Positions 52,961 through 62,182 of a stretch of DNA of 64,000 nucleotides are shown piece after piece (position 1 is the first letter of the stretch; the number at the start of each line of letters is the position of its first letter). The stretch covers positions 1-64,000 of the forward strand of contig CABQJX010000004.1 of the NCBI GenBank assembly GCA_902464595.1, in the 5' to 3' direction. The stretch comes from an uncultured Lachnoclostridium sp. (GTDB taxonomy: Bacteria; Bacillota; Clostridia; Lachnospirales; Lachnospiraceae). The notes beneath the pieces are model-generated. The model was not told the origin of the DNA. It saw only the letters and a program-made list of their open reading frames with translations, and searched no databases. The translations under genes were made by a program, and so were the position numbers.

Positions 52961-55900
52961 ATGGCAGAACTGCCGCATACAGGCGAGGCCATCCACGGCT
53001 TCACCCTGACGGAAACCGGAAGCATACATATGCTGGGCGCTAAAACCTATTTATTTCACCACGAGACAAGCGGCGTCCAGCTTTTATATATACAGAACCA
53101 GGACAGAGAACTGGGATTTAACCTGATCTACCGGACTCCCCAGACAGATGGAAGGGATACTTCCCACATTTTGGAACATCTTCTCCTGTCCTCCTGCAAA
53201 AAATACCCTAGCCGGGATATTTTTTTTGACATGGACAGCAAAAGCTATGCCACCTTTATGAACGGCCTCACAGACAATACCTTCACCTGTTATCCTGTCT
53301 GTACCCAGAGCCAGAAACAGCTTTTAAAATTGATGGACGTATTTTTGTGCTGTATGGAGGAGCCGGATGCCATGGAGGATCCCTACTTTTACAAGCGGGA
53401 AGCCATCCGGTGGGAACTGGACGGCATCAAAGGCCCCCTTCAGATGCAGGGTACAGTCCTGGGAGAAGACTGGGGCCATCTCACCGATCTTTTTGAGCAG
53501 GCTGACAGCGCCATGGCGGAAACTCTCTATGAAAATAAATCCGCCTCCTTTTTGCTTGGCCGGGCCCATCTCCACTACCGGGAGCTGTCCTTTGACCAGG
53601 CAAAGGAGGCCTTTAAGCGATGCTATCACTATTCCAACTGTCTTATCACCCTTTATGGCGATCTGGAGCTGGACTCCATATTAGAATTTTTAGACCGGGA
53701 ACATCTTAGCCATTATCCTGCTGCTTCTGAAAATCTGCTGCCCGCATTCCATGAGCCGGTAACACCAGGCTTTCGCAGGCAAACTTCCCAAAGCCCTGCT
53801 TACGCAGGAAGCCCTAAGGAACATGCCTCCGTCATCGACTATGCCATCGACCTTTCAGGCTGTAATCCTGAGGAACTTCTCTGCTGGGATTTCTTTGCCG
53901 ATATGCTGGATCATGATACCTCCCCCCTCCGCCGCCATGGAAAAGAAGCTGGCCTCCATCAGATGACAGAGGTGTTTTTGGATCTTCTGCTCCCTCACCC
54001 GTCCCTGAAATTCCGCCTTCACAACGGAAATCCCGGACAGGAGGAAGGGTTCCTCTCTGTGATCCAAAAAACCCTGGAGGAGATACATCAATCCGGCCTT
54101 TCCCTTCCCCTTTATCAGGGAACGCTAAAGGAAAACCGCATGTCGGATTCCCTCACCGGCGAATCCCCTCACCTTGGCTTCGGCCTGTCAGAAGAAATCG
54201 GACGTTTTTGGAGTACCACGGGAAGAACCGACTATTTTGAACTCTATGAAACAATGTTCCGCCAGATGGAACAGGATAAAGAACAGTGGATCATCAAGCA
54301 GCTGGCCAAACAGGCCCTGAACCCAACCGCTTCCGCCCTGGTGACTACTGTACCTGTTCCCGGAATGGCAGAACAGATGGAAGAAGAAAGAGCTCTCTAT
54401 TTGAAGGAACAGCTGGATTCTATGGATCTTCCTTCCCGGCTCCGCCTGATCGAGGAGACCAAAAAATTCCGCCGGCGCAATGCCCAGGAATGGGGCTCTA
54501 TGGATTTCCTCATTGAGCCAAAGGAGCTTCCTAAACCGCCAGCCCCTCCCTCTTTTCTGAGAGAGGAATTGGAAGCTGTCACCTGCCTTACCTCCCCTTG
54601 CGCGTCCTCTGATGTAGGAAATTACCAGCTCTATTTTGACCTCAGCGGCCTGCATCCGGAGGACTGGGATTATCTGACCCTTTACCAGATGCTCCTCACA
54701 GAGCTGGACACCCCAAAGCTCACCTCGGAGCAGCAAAAACATCGGGAACAGGAGTACCTTCACGACTGTACCTTTGACGAGCTCTATCCAGAGGATGAGG
54801 CAGGTGAAATGGCCCGCCCCATGATGACCGTATGCTGGTACAGCCTGGCAAAGGATTTCGGCAAAAGTCTGGAATGTCTTCTGGATATCATGGAAGGCGG
54901 GGATTACAGCCAAAGCCATACGATTTTACAGATATTAGAAAAATATTTGCCGGATTACGATCTGTCCAGAGGAGAAAACGCCTCCTCCCTTTCCTTCACC
55001 CTGTCGGAAGCAGGGCTGCGCCGTGACTGCCGGTTCCGAAGCCTTTTAAACGGACAGGAAAACTATTATTTTCTCAAGGAAACGGCCCGGCGCTTAAAGG
55101 AAGAACCGGATTTTGGAATGGTTCTGTCCCAAAGGCTCCGGTCCATAGCAGAGACTATTTTACGCCAGGAACACATGGTTTTTCTGGCAGCTGCTCCCCA
55201 GGATTTTCTGGGAGTTATTAAAGCAGAAGTTAAAAAACAGCTGACTCCCCTCAGGGATAAAGCGCCTCTTATAAAACCGGTTCCCCAGGCCATCGCCCTT
55301 CCTTCCCTTCCCAGACGGCTGGCTGTGTGCGTAGACATTTCCAGCCAGGAGACCCGTCTCACCGCCAGCTGGAAAGCAAGAAGGTGCTCCGATGCCGCCG
55401 CAAGAGGTCTTTCCCCGGCCGCCTCCGGAAGCATTTCCCCAGAGGCTGCCTGGCCCGCCTTTAAAGGACGCTATCTCCCCTTTCTTATGGCTGCCTCGGA
55501 CAAATATATCAAACCAGCTGTCCGCTATCAGAGAGGGGCCTATGACAGCGGCATCGATTTCTACCTTCCAGCCGGCTGTTTTTCTCTATGGAGCACTGCA
55601 GATCCTCAGGTGAGCTCCACCTTAAAACTGTTTTTGGACACAGGAAAACAGCTGATGAACCTCTCCTTAACTCAAAAGGAGTTAGACGGCTATATTTTAA
55701 ACGCCTACTCTCAGGCACTTCCTCCCTGCGGAGACTTAAATGAGCGTATGAGACACATGCGCCGAAGCCTGGCAGGAATAGACAGCCTGGCCATCAATGA
55801 AATGATCGAGGATATTAAAAATGCCAGGATCTGCCATCAAAAAGAGGCAGCCCTGGCCATTGACCGGCTGTTGCAGTCCGGTTTTATTGTAACAGTAGGA

Positions 55901-55963
55901 AATGAAACCCAGATCCGAAAAGAATCCAGTTTCTTTGATCAGGTGACGGCGTATCACAGCTGA
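52961..55963 (+). CDS. M16 zinc metallopeptidase, PreP-like
   Basis: A 1000-residue peptidase of the M16C (presequence protease) type. The inverted zinc motif HILEH is at 69-73, and the third ligand is probably Glu169 in GTVLGED, 96 residues further, as in PreP. The N-terminus (IHGFTLTETGSIHMLGAKTY) and KYPSRDIFFDMDSKSYATFM follow the family. It is divergent: the usual tract after HILEH (SVLCGSRKYP) reads LLLSSCKKYP. No signal peptide, so it degrades peptides in the cytoplasm. Four M16-type half-domains fit the length. Stands alone between terminators. Confidence 0.88.
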   Translation: MAELPHTGEAIHGFTLTETGSIHMLGAKTYLFHHETSGVQLLYIQNQDRELGFNLIYRTPQTDGRDTSHILEHLLLSSCKKYPSRDIFFDMDSKSYATFMNGLTDNTFTCYPVCTQSQKQLLKLMDVFLCCMEEPDAMEDPYFYKREAIRWELDGIKGPLQMQGTVLGEDWGHLTDLFEQADSAMAETLYENKSASFLLGRAHLHYRELSFDQAKEAFKRCYHYSNCLITLYGDLELDSILEFLDREHLSHYPAASENLLPAFHEPVTPGFRRQTSQSPAYAGSPKEHASVIDYAIDLSGCNPEELLCWDFFADMLDHDTSPLRRHGKEAGLHQMTEVFLDLLLPHPSLKFRLHNGNPGQEEGFLSVIQKTLEEIHQSGLSLPLYQGTLKENRMSDSLTGESPHLGFGLSEEIGRFWSTTGRTDYFELYETMFRQMEQDKEQWIIKQLAKQALNPTASALVTTVPVPGMAEQMEEERALYLKEQLDSMDLPSRLRLIEETKKFRRRNAQEWGSMDFLIEPKELPKPPAPPSFLREELEAVTCLTSPCASSDVGNYQLYFDLSGLHPEDWDYLTLYQMLLTELDTPKLTSEQQKHREQEYLHDCTFDELYPEDEAGEMARPMMTVCWYSLAKDFGKSLECLLDIMEGGDYSQSHTILQILEKYLPDYDLSRGENASSLSFTLSEAGLRRDCRFRSLLNGQENYYFLKETARRLKEEPDFGMVLSQRLRSIAETILRQEHMVFLAAAPQDFLGVIKAEVKKQLTPLRDKAPLIKPVPQAIALPSLPRRLAVCVDISSQETRLTASWKARRCSDAAARGLSPAASGSISPEAAWPAFKGRYLPFLMAASDKYIKPAVRYQRGAYDSGIDFYLPAGCFSLWSTADPQVSSTLKLFLDTGKQLMNLSLTQKELDGYILNAYSQALPPCGDLNERMRHMRRSLAGIDSLAINEMIEDIKNARICHQKEAALAIDRLLQSGFIVTVGNETQIRKESSFFDQVTAYHS

Positions 55964-55987
55964 TACGCCGCTCCCGGAAGGGAGCGG
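55948..55987. terminator. Two adjacent hairpins at the end of the M16 gene
   Basis: GGCGTATCA, CAGC, TGATACGCC (55948-55969) includes the stop codon in its right arm; CCGCTCCC, GGAA, GGGAGCGG (55968-55987) follows at once. Both stems are perfect with 4-base loops. No T-tract follows, so the role may be transcript end protection between the convergent genes rather than classical termination. Confidence 0.6.
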
Positions 55988-56008
55988 AAGGAACCGAAGG
56001 GGATCCCT

Positions 56009-57361
56009 TTAACCGATACCCCCATATAAGATTCCCAAAACAAATACGATCACGGACAACGGCACATAAACGTATTTTGCCAAAGGTCCGAAATAAGCGC
56101 CTACTGACTTATTTCTCCCCTCTTCCAGCTCTTTCTCAATCTCTTTGTATCCCAGAATATAGTAAATGGACACTGCGCCCAGCACCGCACCGAAGGGTAC
56201 GACAATAATGGTGATAAAGTCCATCCAGGATCCTACCTTCGGCTCTGCCTCCAGGAAGATTCCCACAAGAAGGGCCAGACCGCCGCAAAGAGCCACTGCC
56301 GCCTTTCTTGGAAGCTTAAAGCGTGTCTGCCATGACTCGCTTACGGCCTCAAACATGTTGATCAGGCTGGTAATCCCCGCAAAAGCTACGGACAGGAAGA
56401 ACAGCGCGGAGAAAAACTGTCCCATAGGCATCTGCCTGAAAATATTGGGCAGAGTGATAAACATAAGAGGCGGGCCTGCATTTGGCTCAATATTAAAGGC
56501 AAATACCGCAGGCATGATCGCCAGCGCTGCCATCATAGCGGCCACTGTATCAAAAAATGCAGTGCGGATGGATGCCTTTGGTATATCCTCTGTCTTTGAC
56601 AGGTAGGTTCCGTAAACGATCATACCTGATCCTGTGATGGACAGGGAGAAAAAGGCCTGCCCCATAGCCATAACCCATGTGTCTACCTTTAACAGCTCTC
56701 CCCAATCCGGTGTAAAGAGAAATTTATACCCTTCCACTGCTCCTGGAAGGAAGGCTACACGGATTGCCAAAATGGCAAAAAGAACAAAAAATGCAGGCAT
56801 CATTACCTTGTTGATCTTCTCAATCCCCTTTGTCGCCCCGAACATCAAAATCCCTGCCGCTGTGGCGATCACCAGCACATGCCACGGGATACTGCCAAAA
56901 TTCCCGGTTGCCTGGGAAAAATACGCTGCTGCGTCTGTGGTTATGATCGCTCCTGTAAGGGAACCTGCCAGGGAACGGACCACCCATCCCACGATAACGG
57001 CGTACCCGATGGCAATGCCTAACGATCCCATAAGGGGGATCCAGGCGAGGATATATCCCAGCTTACCTTTTCCGATCTTGTTCCAACAATATTCATAGGC
57101 CCCCAATGTGCCTGTGCCGGCCCTGCGGCCAATGGCAAATTCTGCTGACAGCCCTACCAGGCCAAACAACACAATAAACAGGATATAGGGAACCAGAAAC
57201 GCCCCGCCGCCATACTGTCCCAGGCGGTAAGGAAACATCCATATATTCCCCATTCCCACTGCTGATCCCACGCAGGCCAGCACAAAACCGATACTGCTTC
57301 CAAAGCCGCCGTTCTGATGCACGCCTCCCTGATGGGACTCTGTTTTTTTCTGTCTGCTCAT
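56009..57361 (-). CDS. Sodium-dependent symporter, neurotransmitter:sodium symporter family
   Basis: A 450-residue integral membrane protein with about eleven hydrophobic segments. GFVLACVGSAVGMGNIWMFP is the diagnostic first helix of LeuT-type symporters, followed by GGGAFLVPYIL and GRRAGTGTLGAYE. Bacterial members import amino acids with sodium (LeuT, TnaT, MhsT). Substrate not evident here. It converges on the M16 gene and is followed upstream by its own promoter region (TTGACT, 17 bases, TAGTAT near 57450-57480, weak). Confidence 0.9.
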   Translation of the reverse strand: MSRQKKTESHQGGVHQNGGFGSSIGFVLACVGSAVGMGNIWMFPYRLGQYGGGAFLVPYILFIVLFGLVGLSAEFAIGRRAGTGTLGAYEYCWNKIGKGKLGYILAWIPLMGSLGIAIGYAVIVGWVVRSLAGSLTGAIITTDAAAYFSQATGNFGSIPWHVLVIATAAGILMFGATKGIEKINKVMMPAFFVLFAILAIRVAFLPGAVEGYKFLFTPDWGELLKVDTWVMAMGQAFFSLSITGSGMIVYGTYLSKTEDIPKASIRTAFFDTVAAMMAALAIMPAVFAFNIEPNAGPPLMFITLPNIFRQMPMGQFFSALFFLSVAFAGITSLINMFEAVSESWQTRFKLPRKAAVALCGGLALLVGIFLEAEPKVGSWMDFITIIVVPFGAVLGAVSIYYILGYKEIEKELEEGRNKSVGAYFGPLAKYVYVPLSVIVFVLGILYGGIG

Positions 57362-57503
57362 CGCTTCTCCTTTTACTTGAGTTTCCGCATTTTTCTGTCA
57401 ATCCTTCCACCTATTCTGTCCACAGTGGAAAGACACTCCTACTATACTACTCCATTTAACTCAATTAGTCAAAGCTTTAAAGCAAAAAAGTTATCCCATC
57501 CAA

Positions 57504-57540
57504 GCAAAAAGCTGCTGCCACGACTATCCCAGGCAGCTTC
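57504..57540 (-). terminator. Terminator after the Fe/phosphonate-type ABC operon
   Basis: On the minus strand AGCTGCC and GGCAGC pair around about 12 bases, followed by AGCTTTTTGC. It lies directly after the stop of the ATPase gene. Confidence 0.65.
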
Positions 57541-58299
57541 TTATGGCTTGATGACCTTAAGCAGCTTCCCATCCTCGGTCCAGATCAGGCTCTCCAGATC
57601 CATAAAACGGGACACAAACTCGTTGGCCGGGTGGGCGCACAGATCCCTGGGGCGGTCATTCTGAACCAGCTCTCCCTGATCCATGATGGCAATGCGGTCC
57701 GCCAGGATAATGGCCTCCTCCTGATCGTGGGTCACAAATACCATGGTCATTCCCAGCTCCTGCTGGAGCCGTTTTAACTCCACTCTCATTTTCGTGCGGA
57801 GCGCTGCATCCAGGCTGCAGAAGGGCTCGTCCAAAAGGCAAAGCTTTGGCTCCACAATAAGGGCTCTTGCAAGGGCAACTCTCTGCTGCTGCCCTCCGCT
57901 GATCTCCTGGATCCGGGCGGAGGCATAATCGGACAGCCCTACCATCTCCAAATAGCGAAGTCCCCGTTTTCTGGCCTCCTCTCCCCGTATCCCGCGGAAT
58001 TTCAGCCCATAGACTACGTTTTGAAGCACCGTCATGTGGGGAAATAATCCATAGGACTGAAAGACCGTGGTCACAGGACGGCGTTCCGGCGGGATATGGG
58101 TAATGTCCTCCCCGTCCAGACGTACCGTCCCCTCATCAGGGGTCAAAAAACCTCCGATCATATTCAGGGTAGTTGTCTTTCCGCATCCGGAAGATCCCAG
58201 TATGCACAGAAGCTGTCCCTGCTCCAGAGTCAGGGACAGATCCCGCACCACCTGTTTTCCGTCAAAATTCTTTTTTAAATGGCTTAACTCAAGATACAC
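57541..58299 (-). CDS. ABC transporter ATP-binding protein, Fe(III)/phosphonate type
   Basis: A 252-residue ATPase with Walker A GSSGCGKTT, FQSYGLFPHMTV, signature ISGGQQQR, Walker B LCLLDEPFCSLD and H-loop FVTHDQEEA. It lacks most of the C-terminal TOBE extension found in FbpC/PotA, so it is a short form. It starts 11 bases inside the permease gene. Together with the permease and receptor it forms a complete importer. Confidence 0.9.
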   Translation of the reverse strand: MYLELSHLKKNFDGKQVVRDLSLTLEQGQLLCILGSSGCGKTTTLNMIGGFLTPDEGTVRLDGEDITHIPPERRPVTTVFQSYGLFPHMTVLQNVVYGLKFRGIRGEEARKRGLRYLEMVGLSDYASARIQEISGGQQQRVALARALIVEPKLCLLDEPFCSLDAALRTKMRVELKRLQQELGMTMVFVTHDQEEAIILADRIAIMDQGELVQNDRPRDLCAHPANEFVSRFMDLESLIWTEDGKLLKVIKP

Positions 58300-59971
58300 G
58301 TCGCTTACCTGCCTTCCATGTGATGAAATAGACCAGCCCCTCCACTGCCAGCACCACCAGAATAATAAAGGCAGCGATCAGGGAGGCCAGGGCATACTCG
58401 CCTGTATACACGGCGTCAAACAGCTGGAACACTGCCAGCTTGCGGGCCGGGTCAATAAGAAAGATGATCGCCCCAGCAGTGGTCATACTGCTGGAAAAAT
58501 TATATACAAAGCAGCTTAAAAATGCTGGCTTTAACCCTGGAAGGATCACGGTTCCCAATATGGACAGCTGCCCTCCTCCCAGATCCCGCACGGCCTTTTC
58601 CTGATCCTTTGGAACCTGGGTCAGAGTGGCGGAGCATATCTTTGTAGCTGTGGGAAGCTGCTTAAACAGCATATTGGCAATAACAATAAAGGCCGTTCCC
58701 GTCAGCCTCATGGGCGGTGAATTAAAAGCCAGGATATAACCGATCCCAAAGCAGGTTCCTGGAAGCATGTAGGGAAGAGTTACCAGGCAGTCAAAGGCAT
58801 TCCTTCCCGGAACCTTTCGCCGCTCCATATAATAGGCAAACAGCATAGCAAACAGCGTTCCTGCAAAGGACACAATCAGCGCATAAGCCACACTGCGTCC
58901 CATGGTACTGAGATCCCGCTCCACCATCTGTCTCAGATACCGGGTCGTAAACGAATACACGCCCTTCGTGGTTTTTAAGAAACCTGACAGAAAGATGCAT
59001 CCGTACTGCAGCGCCATCATCACAAAAAACAGGATGCTGGCCAGATTTACCAAATGGCCTGCCAGGCCGCATTTTCTCATAGAAAGATCCAGGCGTTCCT
59101 GTCTTCCCCTGCCTCCCGGCATCATCCGCTCTGACTGTCCCATAAGACGGCGGTACAGGAAAAAAGCAGCGATGGAAGGGATCAAAAGCACCATATTCAT
59201 GGCAGAAGCTTTCTCCAGATTGGAATAGCCTACCAGCTGAAGATAGATTTCAGACGCAATGGTGCTGAAGCGCCCTCCGATGATCACGGGCGTCCCGAAA
59301 TCAGCCAAGGAACGCACAAAGGAAAGCAAAAGGGCCACCAGGATACCTGGCCGCATAAGAGGCAGGACAATGTCCTTTAAAATGTCTTTTGGAGCTGCTC
59401 CCAGATCCCTGGCAGAACGCAGGCTGTCCCCGTCCAGCTTTGTAAGGATCCCTGTGAGGAACAGCGCGTTTAAGGGCACAAAGGAAAGGCTCTGCATCAG
59501 GATCACGCCCCAGCAGTTGTAGGGATCCCAGCTGATCCCCAACAGGCGGTAGGTGATCCAGCCCCTCCGCCCATAGAGCTGGATGTATGCTAAGGAGGAC
59601 ACAAAGGGTGGAGATACCATAGTGACCAAAAGAAGAGCCATGCAGGCCGCCTTTACAGCACCTCTGCTGGATGCTAAAAAGATAGCCGCAGCGGTGGAAA
59701 ACAAGGTACATAAAAGGGCGGCACACACTCCCGTAAAAACACTGTTCCACAGGTTCGTTCCATACTGGCTCCACACTGCCTCATAGGCGGCCAAACCCAC
59801 CTTTTCTCCATCCCATAGGCTTTTTACCAGTATACAGACCATAGGCCACAGCACAAAAAGGAGTACGGAGCCCAAAAGGCCAAGGAGGATCACCTTATCT
59901 GCCCCATACCCCGCTATGCGCAAAAGGGGCAGCTTTTGCACTGCCCCTTTCTTCATACTGCGGCTATTCAT
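58289..59971 (-). CDS. ABC transporter permease, double-length FbpB type
   Basis: A 560-residue permease made of two homologous halves with about twelve membrane segments. Each half has an EAA loop: SARDLGAAPKDILKDIVLPL and KAVRDLGGGQLSILGTVILP. This fused layout is typical of Fe(III), thiamine and 2-aminoethylphosphonate importers. The start overlaps the receptor gene by 8 bases, and the ATPase gene overlaps the end. Confidence 0.9.
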   Translation of the reverse strand: MNSRSMKKGAVQKLPLLRIAGYGADKVILLGLLGSVLLFVLWPMVCILVKSLWDGEKVGLAAYEAVWSQYGTNLWNSVFTGVCAALLCTLFSTAAAIFLASSRGAVKAACMALLLVTMVSPPFVSSLAYIQLYGRRGWITYRLLGISWDPYNCWGVILMQSLSFVPLNALFLTGILTKLDGDSLRSARDLGAAPKDILKDIVLPLMRPGILVALLLSFVRSLADFGTPVIIGGRFSTIASEIYLQLVGYSNLEKASAMNMVLLIPSIAAFFLYRRLMGQSERMMPGGRGRQERLDLSMRKCGLAGHLVNLASILFFVMMALQYGCIFLSGFLKTTKGVYSFTTRYLRQMVERDLSTMGRSVAYALIVSFAGTLFAMLFAYYMERRKVPGRNAFDCLVTLPYMLPGTCFGIGYILAFNSPPMRLTGTAFIVIANMLFKQLPTATKICSATLTQVPKDQEKAVRDLGGGQLSILGTVILPGLKPAFLSCFVYNFSSSMTTAGAIIFLIDPARKLAVFQLFDAVYTGEYALASLIAAFIILVVLAVEGLVYFITWKAGKRRVS

Positions 59972-61124
59972 TTGCCGCCTTATCTCCCATCATTGCCTCA
60001 AATTTTTCCAGGATTTCTGTACGCTTTGCTCCAAACAAGGACAGATCCTCCTCCATCAGGATACTCTCGTCATAGCTCAGCTCCAGTCCCTCGATCGAAG
60101 GCTTAACTGTCTTGATACCATTCTTCTGGTCGATTTCTGCCAGCTGTCTTAAATTGTCATCACTGCTGAACAGCCACTCAATGAAATACTTGGCAGCGTC
60201 CACATTCTCTGCATTCTTAAATGCAGCTACACCTTCCGGAACCCACGGAATACCGTCAGTAGGGTATACAATTGATACGTCGTATTCATCTAACAGAGCT
60301 TCAATCGTTCCGTCGATGAAGGTAATTCCAATGGCATACTCGTCAGAGGTCACTTTATTCTTCGGGTCAGAACCCCGCTTTGCATAGTAAGCAATGTTCT
60401 TGTTCAGGCCCTCAAAATAAGCCCATCCATCTTCCTCTCCCTTTGTCTGGAGAAGGGCGTTTACAACCGCATAGTTGGTTCCTGATACAGCTGGATTGGA
60501 CATGATGATCTCGCCTTCATACTGAGCGTCTGTCAGATCGTCCCAGCTGGCCGGAGCCTCTAAGCCCAGCTCCTCCATAATGCCGTTATTTAACAGAAAG
60601 CCTACAATCGTGATTCCTTTGGAATACCAGTATCCTTCGGAATCCTTAAAGCCCTCTGCCAGATCCTTGGAAGCCTCAAAATTCACCTGCTCCAACAGAC
60701 CGTCATCCTTGGCACTCATAAACGCATCAATACCGCCTCCGAACCACAGATCTGCGGAAGGGGTTCCGCCCTCGGCTCTCAGCTTGGAAAGCACCTCGCC
60801 GGAGGACATGGACAGGACTTCTACCTTTACGCCGGTCTCCTCTGTAAATTTATCGAATAAAGGGCCGTAAGCATCGCCGGTAGCTACCACCTTCATTGTA
60901 CCGGAAAGCTCAGGAGCTTCCTTTGCCTCTGCGCTGCTCTCAGCCTCCGTCTCTTTCGCCTCAGTTTCCTCTGCCTTTGTCTCTTCTGCCTTTGTTTCAG
61001 CCGCTGTAGTCTCTGCCCCAGTCGTCTCTGCCGCGCTGGCAGCCTTATCTGCACCGCCGCCGCATGCAGTGAGGGAAGCGGTCATAGCCGCTGCCATGAA
61101 AAGGGCAATGGTTCTTTTCTTCAT
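59964..61124 (-). CDS. Substrate-binding lipoprotein, Fe(III)/2-aminoethylphosphonate type
   Basis: A 386-residue receptor. The signal ends SLTAC, followed by a long Glu/Thr/Ala-rich tether to about residue 70. The mature domain (TMKVVATGDAYGPLFDKFTE, KLRAEGGTPSADLWFGGG, SNPAVSGTNYAVVNALL) is that of family 6 receptors such as FbpA, AfuA and phosphonate-binding proteins. A tandem Tyr pair occurs at AYYAKRG, but whether it binds iron is not clear. The frame opens at 61187, but AGGAGG and the signal mark 61124. Confidence 0.88.
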   Translation of the reverse strand: MKKRTIALFMAAAMTASLTACGGGADKAASAAETTGAETTAAETKAEETKAEETEAKETEAESSAEAKEAPELSGTMKVVATGDAYGPLFDKFTEETGVKVEVLSMSSGEVLSKLRAEGGTPSADLWFGGGIDAFMSAKDDGLLEQVNFEASKDLAEGFKDSEGYWYSKGITIVGFLLNNGIMEELGLEAPASWDDLTDAQYEGEIIMSNPAVSGTNYAVVNALLQTKGEEDGWAYFEGLNKNIAYYAKRGSDPKNKVTSDEYAIGITFIDGTIEALLDEYDVSIVYPTDGIPWVPEGVAAFKNAENVDAAKYFIEWLFSSDDNLRQLAEIDQKNGIKTVKPSIEGLELSYDESILMEEDLSLFGAKRTEILEKFEAMMGDKAANE

Positions 61125-61289
61125 AATCCTTGATTCCTCCTTATTTTTTATCGCTGTCCAGTCATGGGCCTTTACGGCCCCTGCCATTTTTTCTGTTCCA
61201 TCTCAGCTATGCTCTTGTATAAACTTATCCCAGCATAAAAAGACGGAATCCTTAGGAAATGACATCAGGACAGTAATTTCCAGTTTCAA

Positions 61290-61318
61290 ATTATAGTAGA
61301 CAGGCTCCCCTCTGTCAA
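61290..61318 (-). promoter_or_regulatory. Consensus promoter of the Fe/phosphonate-type operon
   Basis: On the minus strand TTGACA (61318-61313), 17 bases, TATAAT (61295-61290): a perfect match. It leaves a leader of about 160 bases before the receptor ATG, with a small GGGCC/GGCCC hairpin but no riboswitch that I recognise. Confidence 0.75.
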
Positions 61319-61367
61319 TCGCTCCGGCTGCTATATAGAAAAAAACAAACCCAGGAACCGTTTCATA

Positions 61368-61517
61368 GAAAATAGAAATATGGAATAACAGACCACGGAA
61401 TAACAAGCTATAGGATCATAGGCTATGGAATAACAGGCTATCGAATAGCAGACTATAGAATAGTAGACTATAGAATAGTAGATTATAGAATGACAGATTG
61501 TAGAAAATGAGACTGGA
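61368..61517. repeat. 15-bp tandem repeat array, non-coding
   Basis: Nine consecutive 15-base units from 61383 to 61517, such as GAATAACAGGCTATC, GAATAGCAGACTATA and GAATAGTAGACTATA, preceded by a degenerate unit at 61368-61382. The period is exact; units differ by substitutions only. It lies in a 737-base gap between the Fe/phosphonate-type operon and the PadR gene, and contains frequent stop codons in frame. Further right, 61541-61577 holds a weak AGCCGGT/ACCGGCT hairpin; nothing else is seen in the gap. Confidence 0.85.
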
Positions 61518-61756
61518 TAAAAGACTTATAAATTAGGTTGAGCCGGTAAAAAAGGCCTCTGCCAATCCCACCGGCTTATGTATGGTATCTATATGAAAAG
61601 CTCTGACTGCTTGTTTATGTCTTATAGTATAGTCTCTATTTGTGTCAAAACTTTGTCCAACAACTAAATAGTTTCTAAAGAGCTTTAAAAAAATCTAACG
61701 AAAAAACAGAACCATATCTTCTATCTGTCGTTTATAAATCTTTAGAATTTCTTTGC

Positions 61757-61785
61757 TTGACGTATAATACTATATTTCATATAAT
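61757..61785 (+). promoter_or_regulatory. Promoter of the PadR-DUF1700-DUF4097 operon
   Basis: TTGACG (61757-61762), 17 bases, TATAAT (61780-61785), about 75 bases before the PadR ATG. Confidence 0.7.
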
Positions 61786-61805
61786 ATAGGTGAGTTATAT
61801 AGTAT
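61767..61805. promoter_or_regulatory. Inverted repeat around the -10, candidate PadR operator
   Basis: ATACTATAT (61767-61775) and ATATAGTAT (61797-61805) are exact reverse complements flanking the -10 box. PadR-family repressors bind such dyads in their own promoters, so this is a likely autoregulatory site. Confidence 0.55.
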
Positions 61806-61861
61806 GATTGATCCTATCACCTGGAAACTTCCAACACTATTTTCAGAACAGGGGGCTGCTT

Positions 61862-62182
61862 ATGATATTTAATACAGGCTCCGCACTCTTAGACGCCATC
61901 GTTTTGGCAGTGGTATCAAAGGATGCGGAAGGGACGTACGGCTATAAGATCACCCAGGATGTCCGGCAGGCCATTGATATTTCAGAATCCACCTTATACC
62001 CGGTTCTGCGCCGCCTTCAGAAGGACAGCTGCCTGGAGGTCTACGATATGGCTATTGACGGCAGGAACCGCAGGTATTATAAACTGACGGAACAGGGACG
62101 GGTGCAGCTGAAGCTCTATCGCAAGGAATGGGCATCTTATTCCCAAAAAGTATCCCAGATATTTAAGGAGGCAACGCTATGA
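61862..62182 (+). CDS. PadR-family transcriptional regulator
   Basis: A 106-residue repressor with a winged helix (YGYKITQDVRQAIDISESTL, then YPVLRRLQKDSCLEVY) and a short C-terminal dimer helix. A TTG-started longer frame exists, but the ATG at 61862 begins the PadR domain and follows a GGGGG ribosome site. PadR genes paired with DUF1700 proteins control envelope-related modules. ATGA overlaps the next gene. Confidence 0.88.
   Translation: MIFNTGSALLDAIVLAVVSKDAEGTYGYKITQDVRQAIDISESTLYPVLRRLQKDSCLEVYDMAIDGRNRRYYKLTEQGRVQLKLYRKEWASYSQKVSQIFKEATL

Noticed and set aside
54188..54919. 243-residue open frame on the minus strand
   Set aside because: Shadow of the M16 peptidase gene; lacks ribosome site and domain signals.
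61125..61289. CTGAGAT in the leader of the Fe/phosphonate-type operon suggested a TPP riboswitch
   Set aside because: The other conserved TPP segments and pairing arms are missing, so only a short chance match remains.
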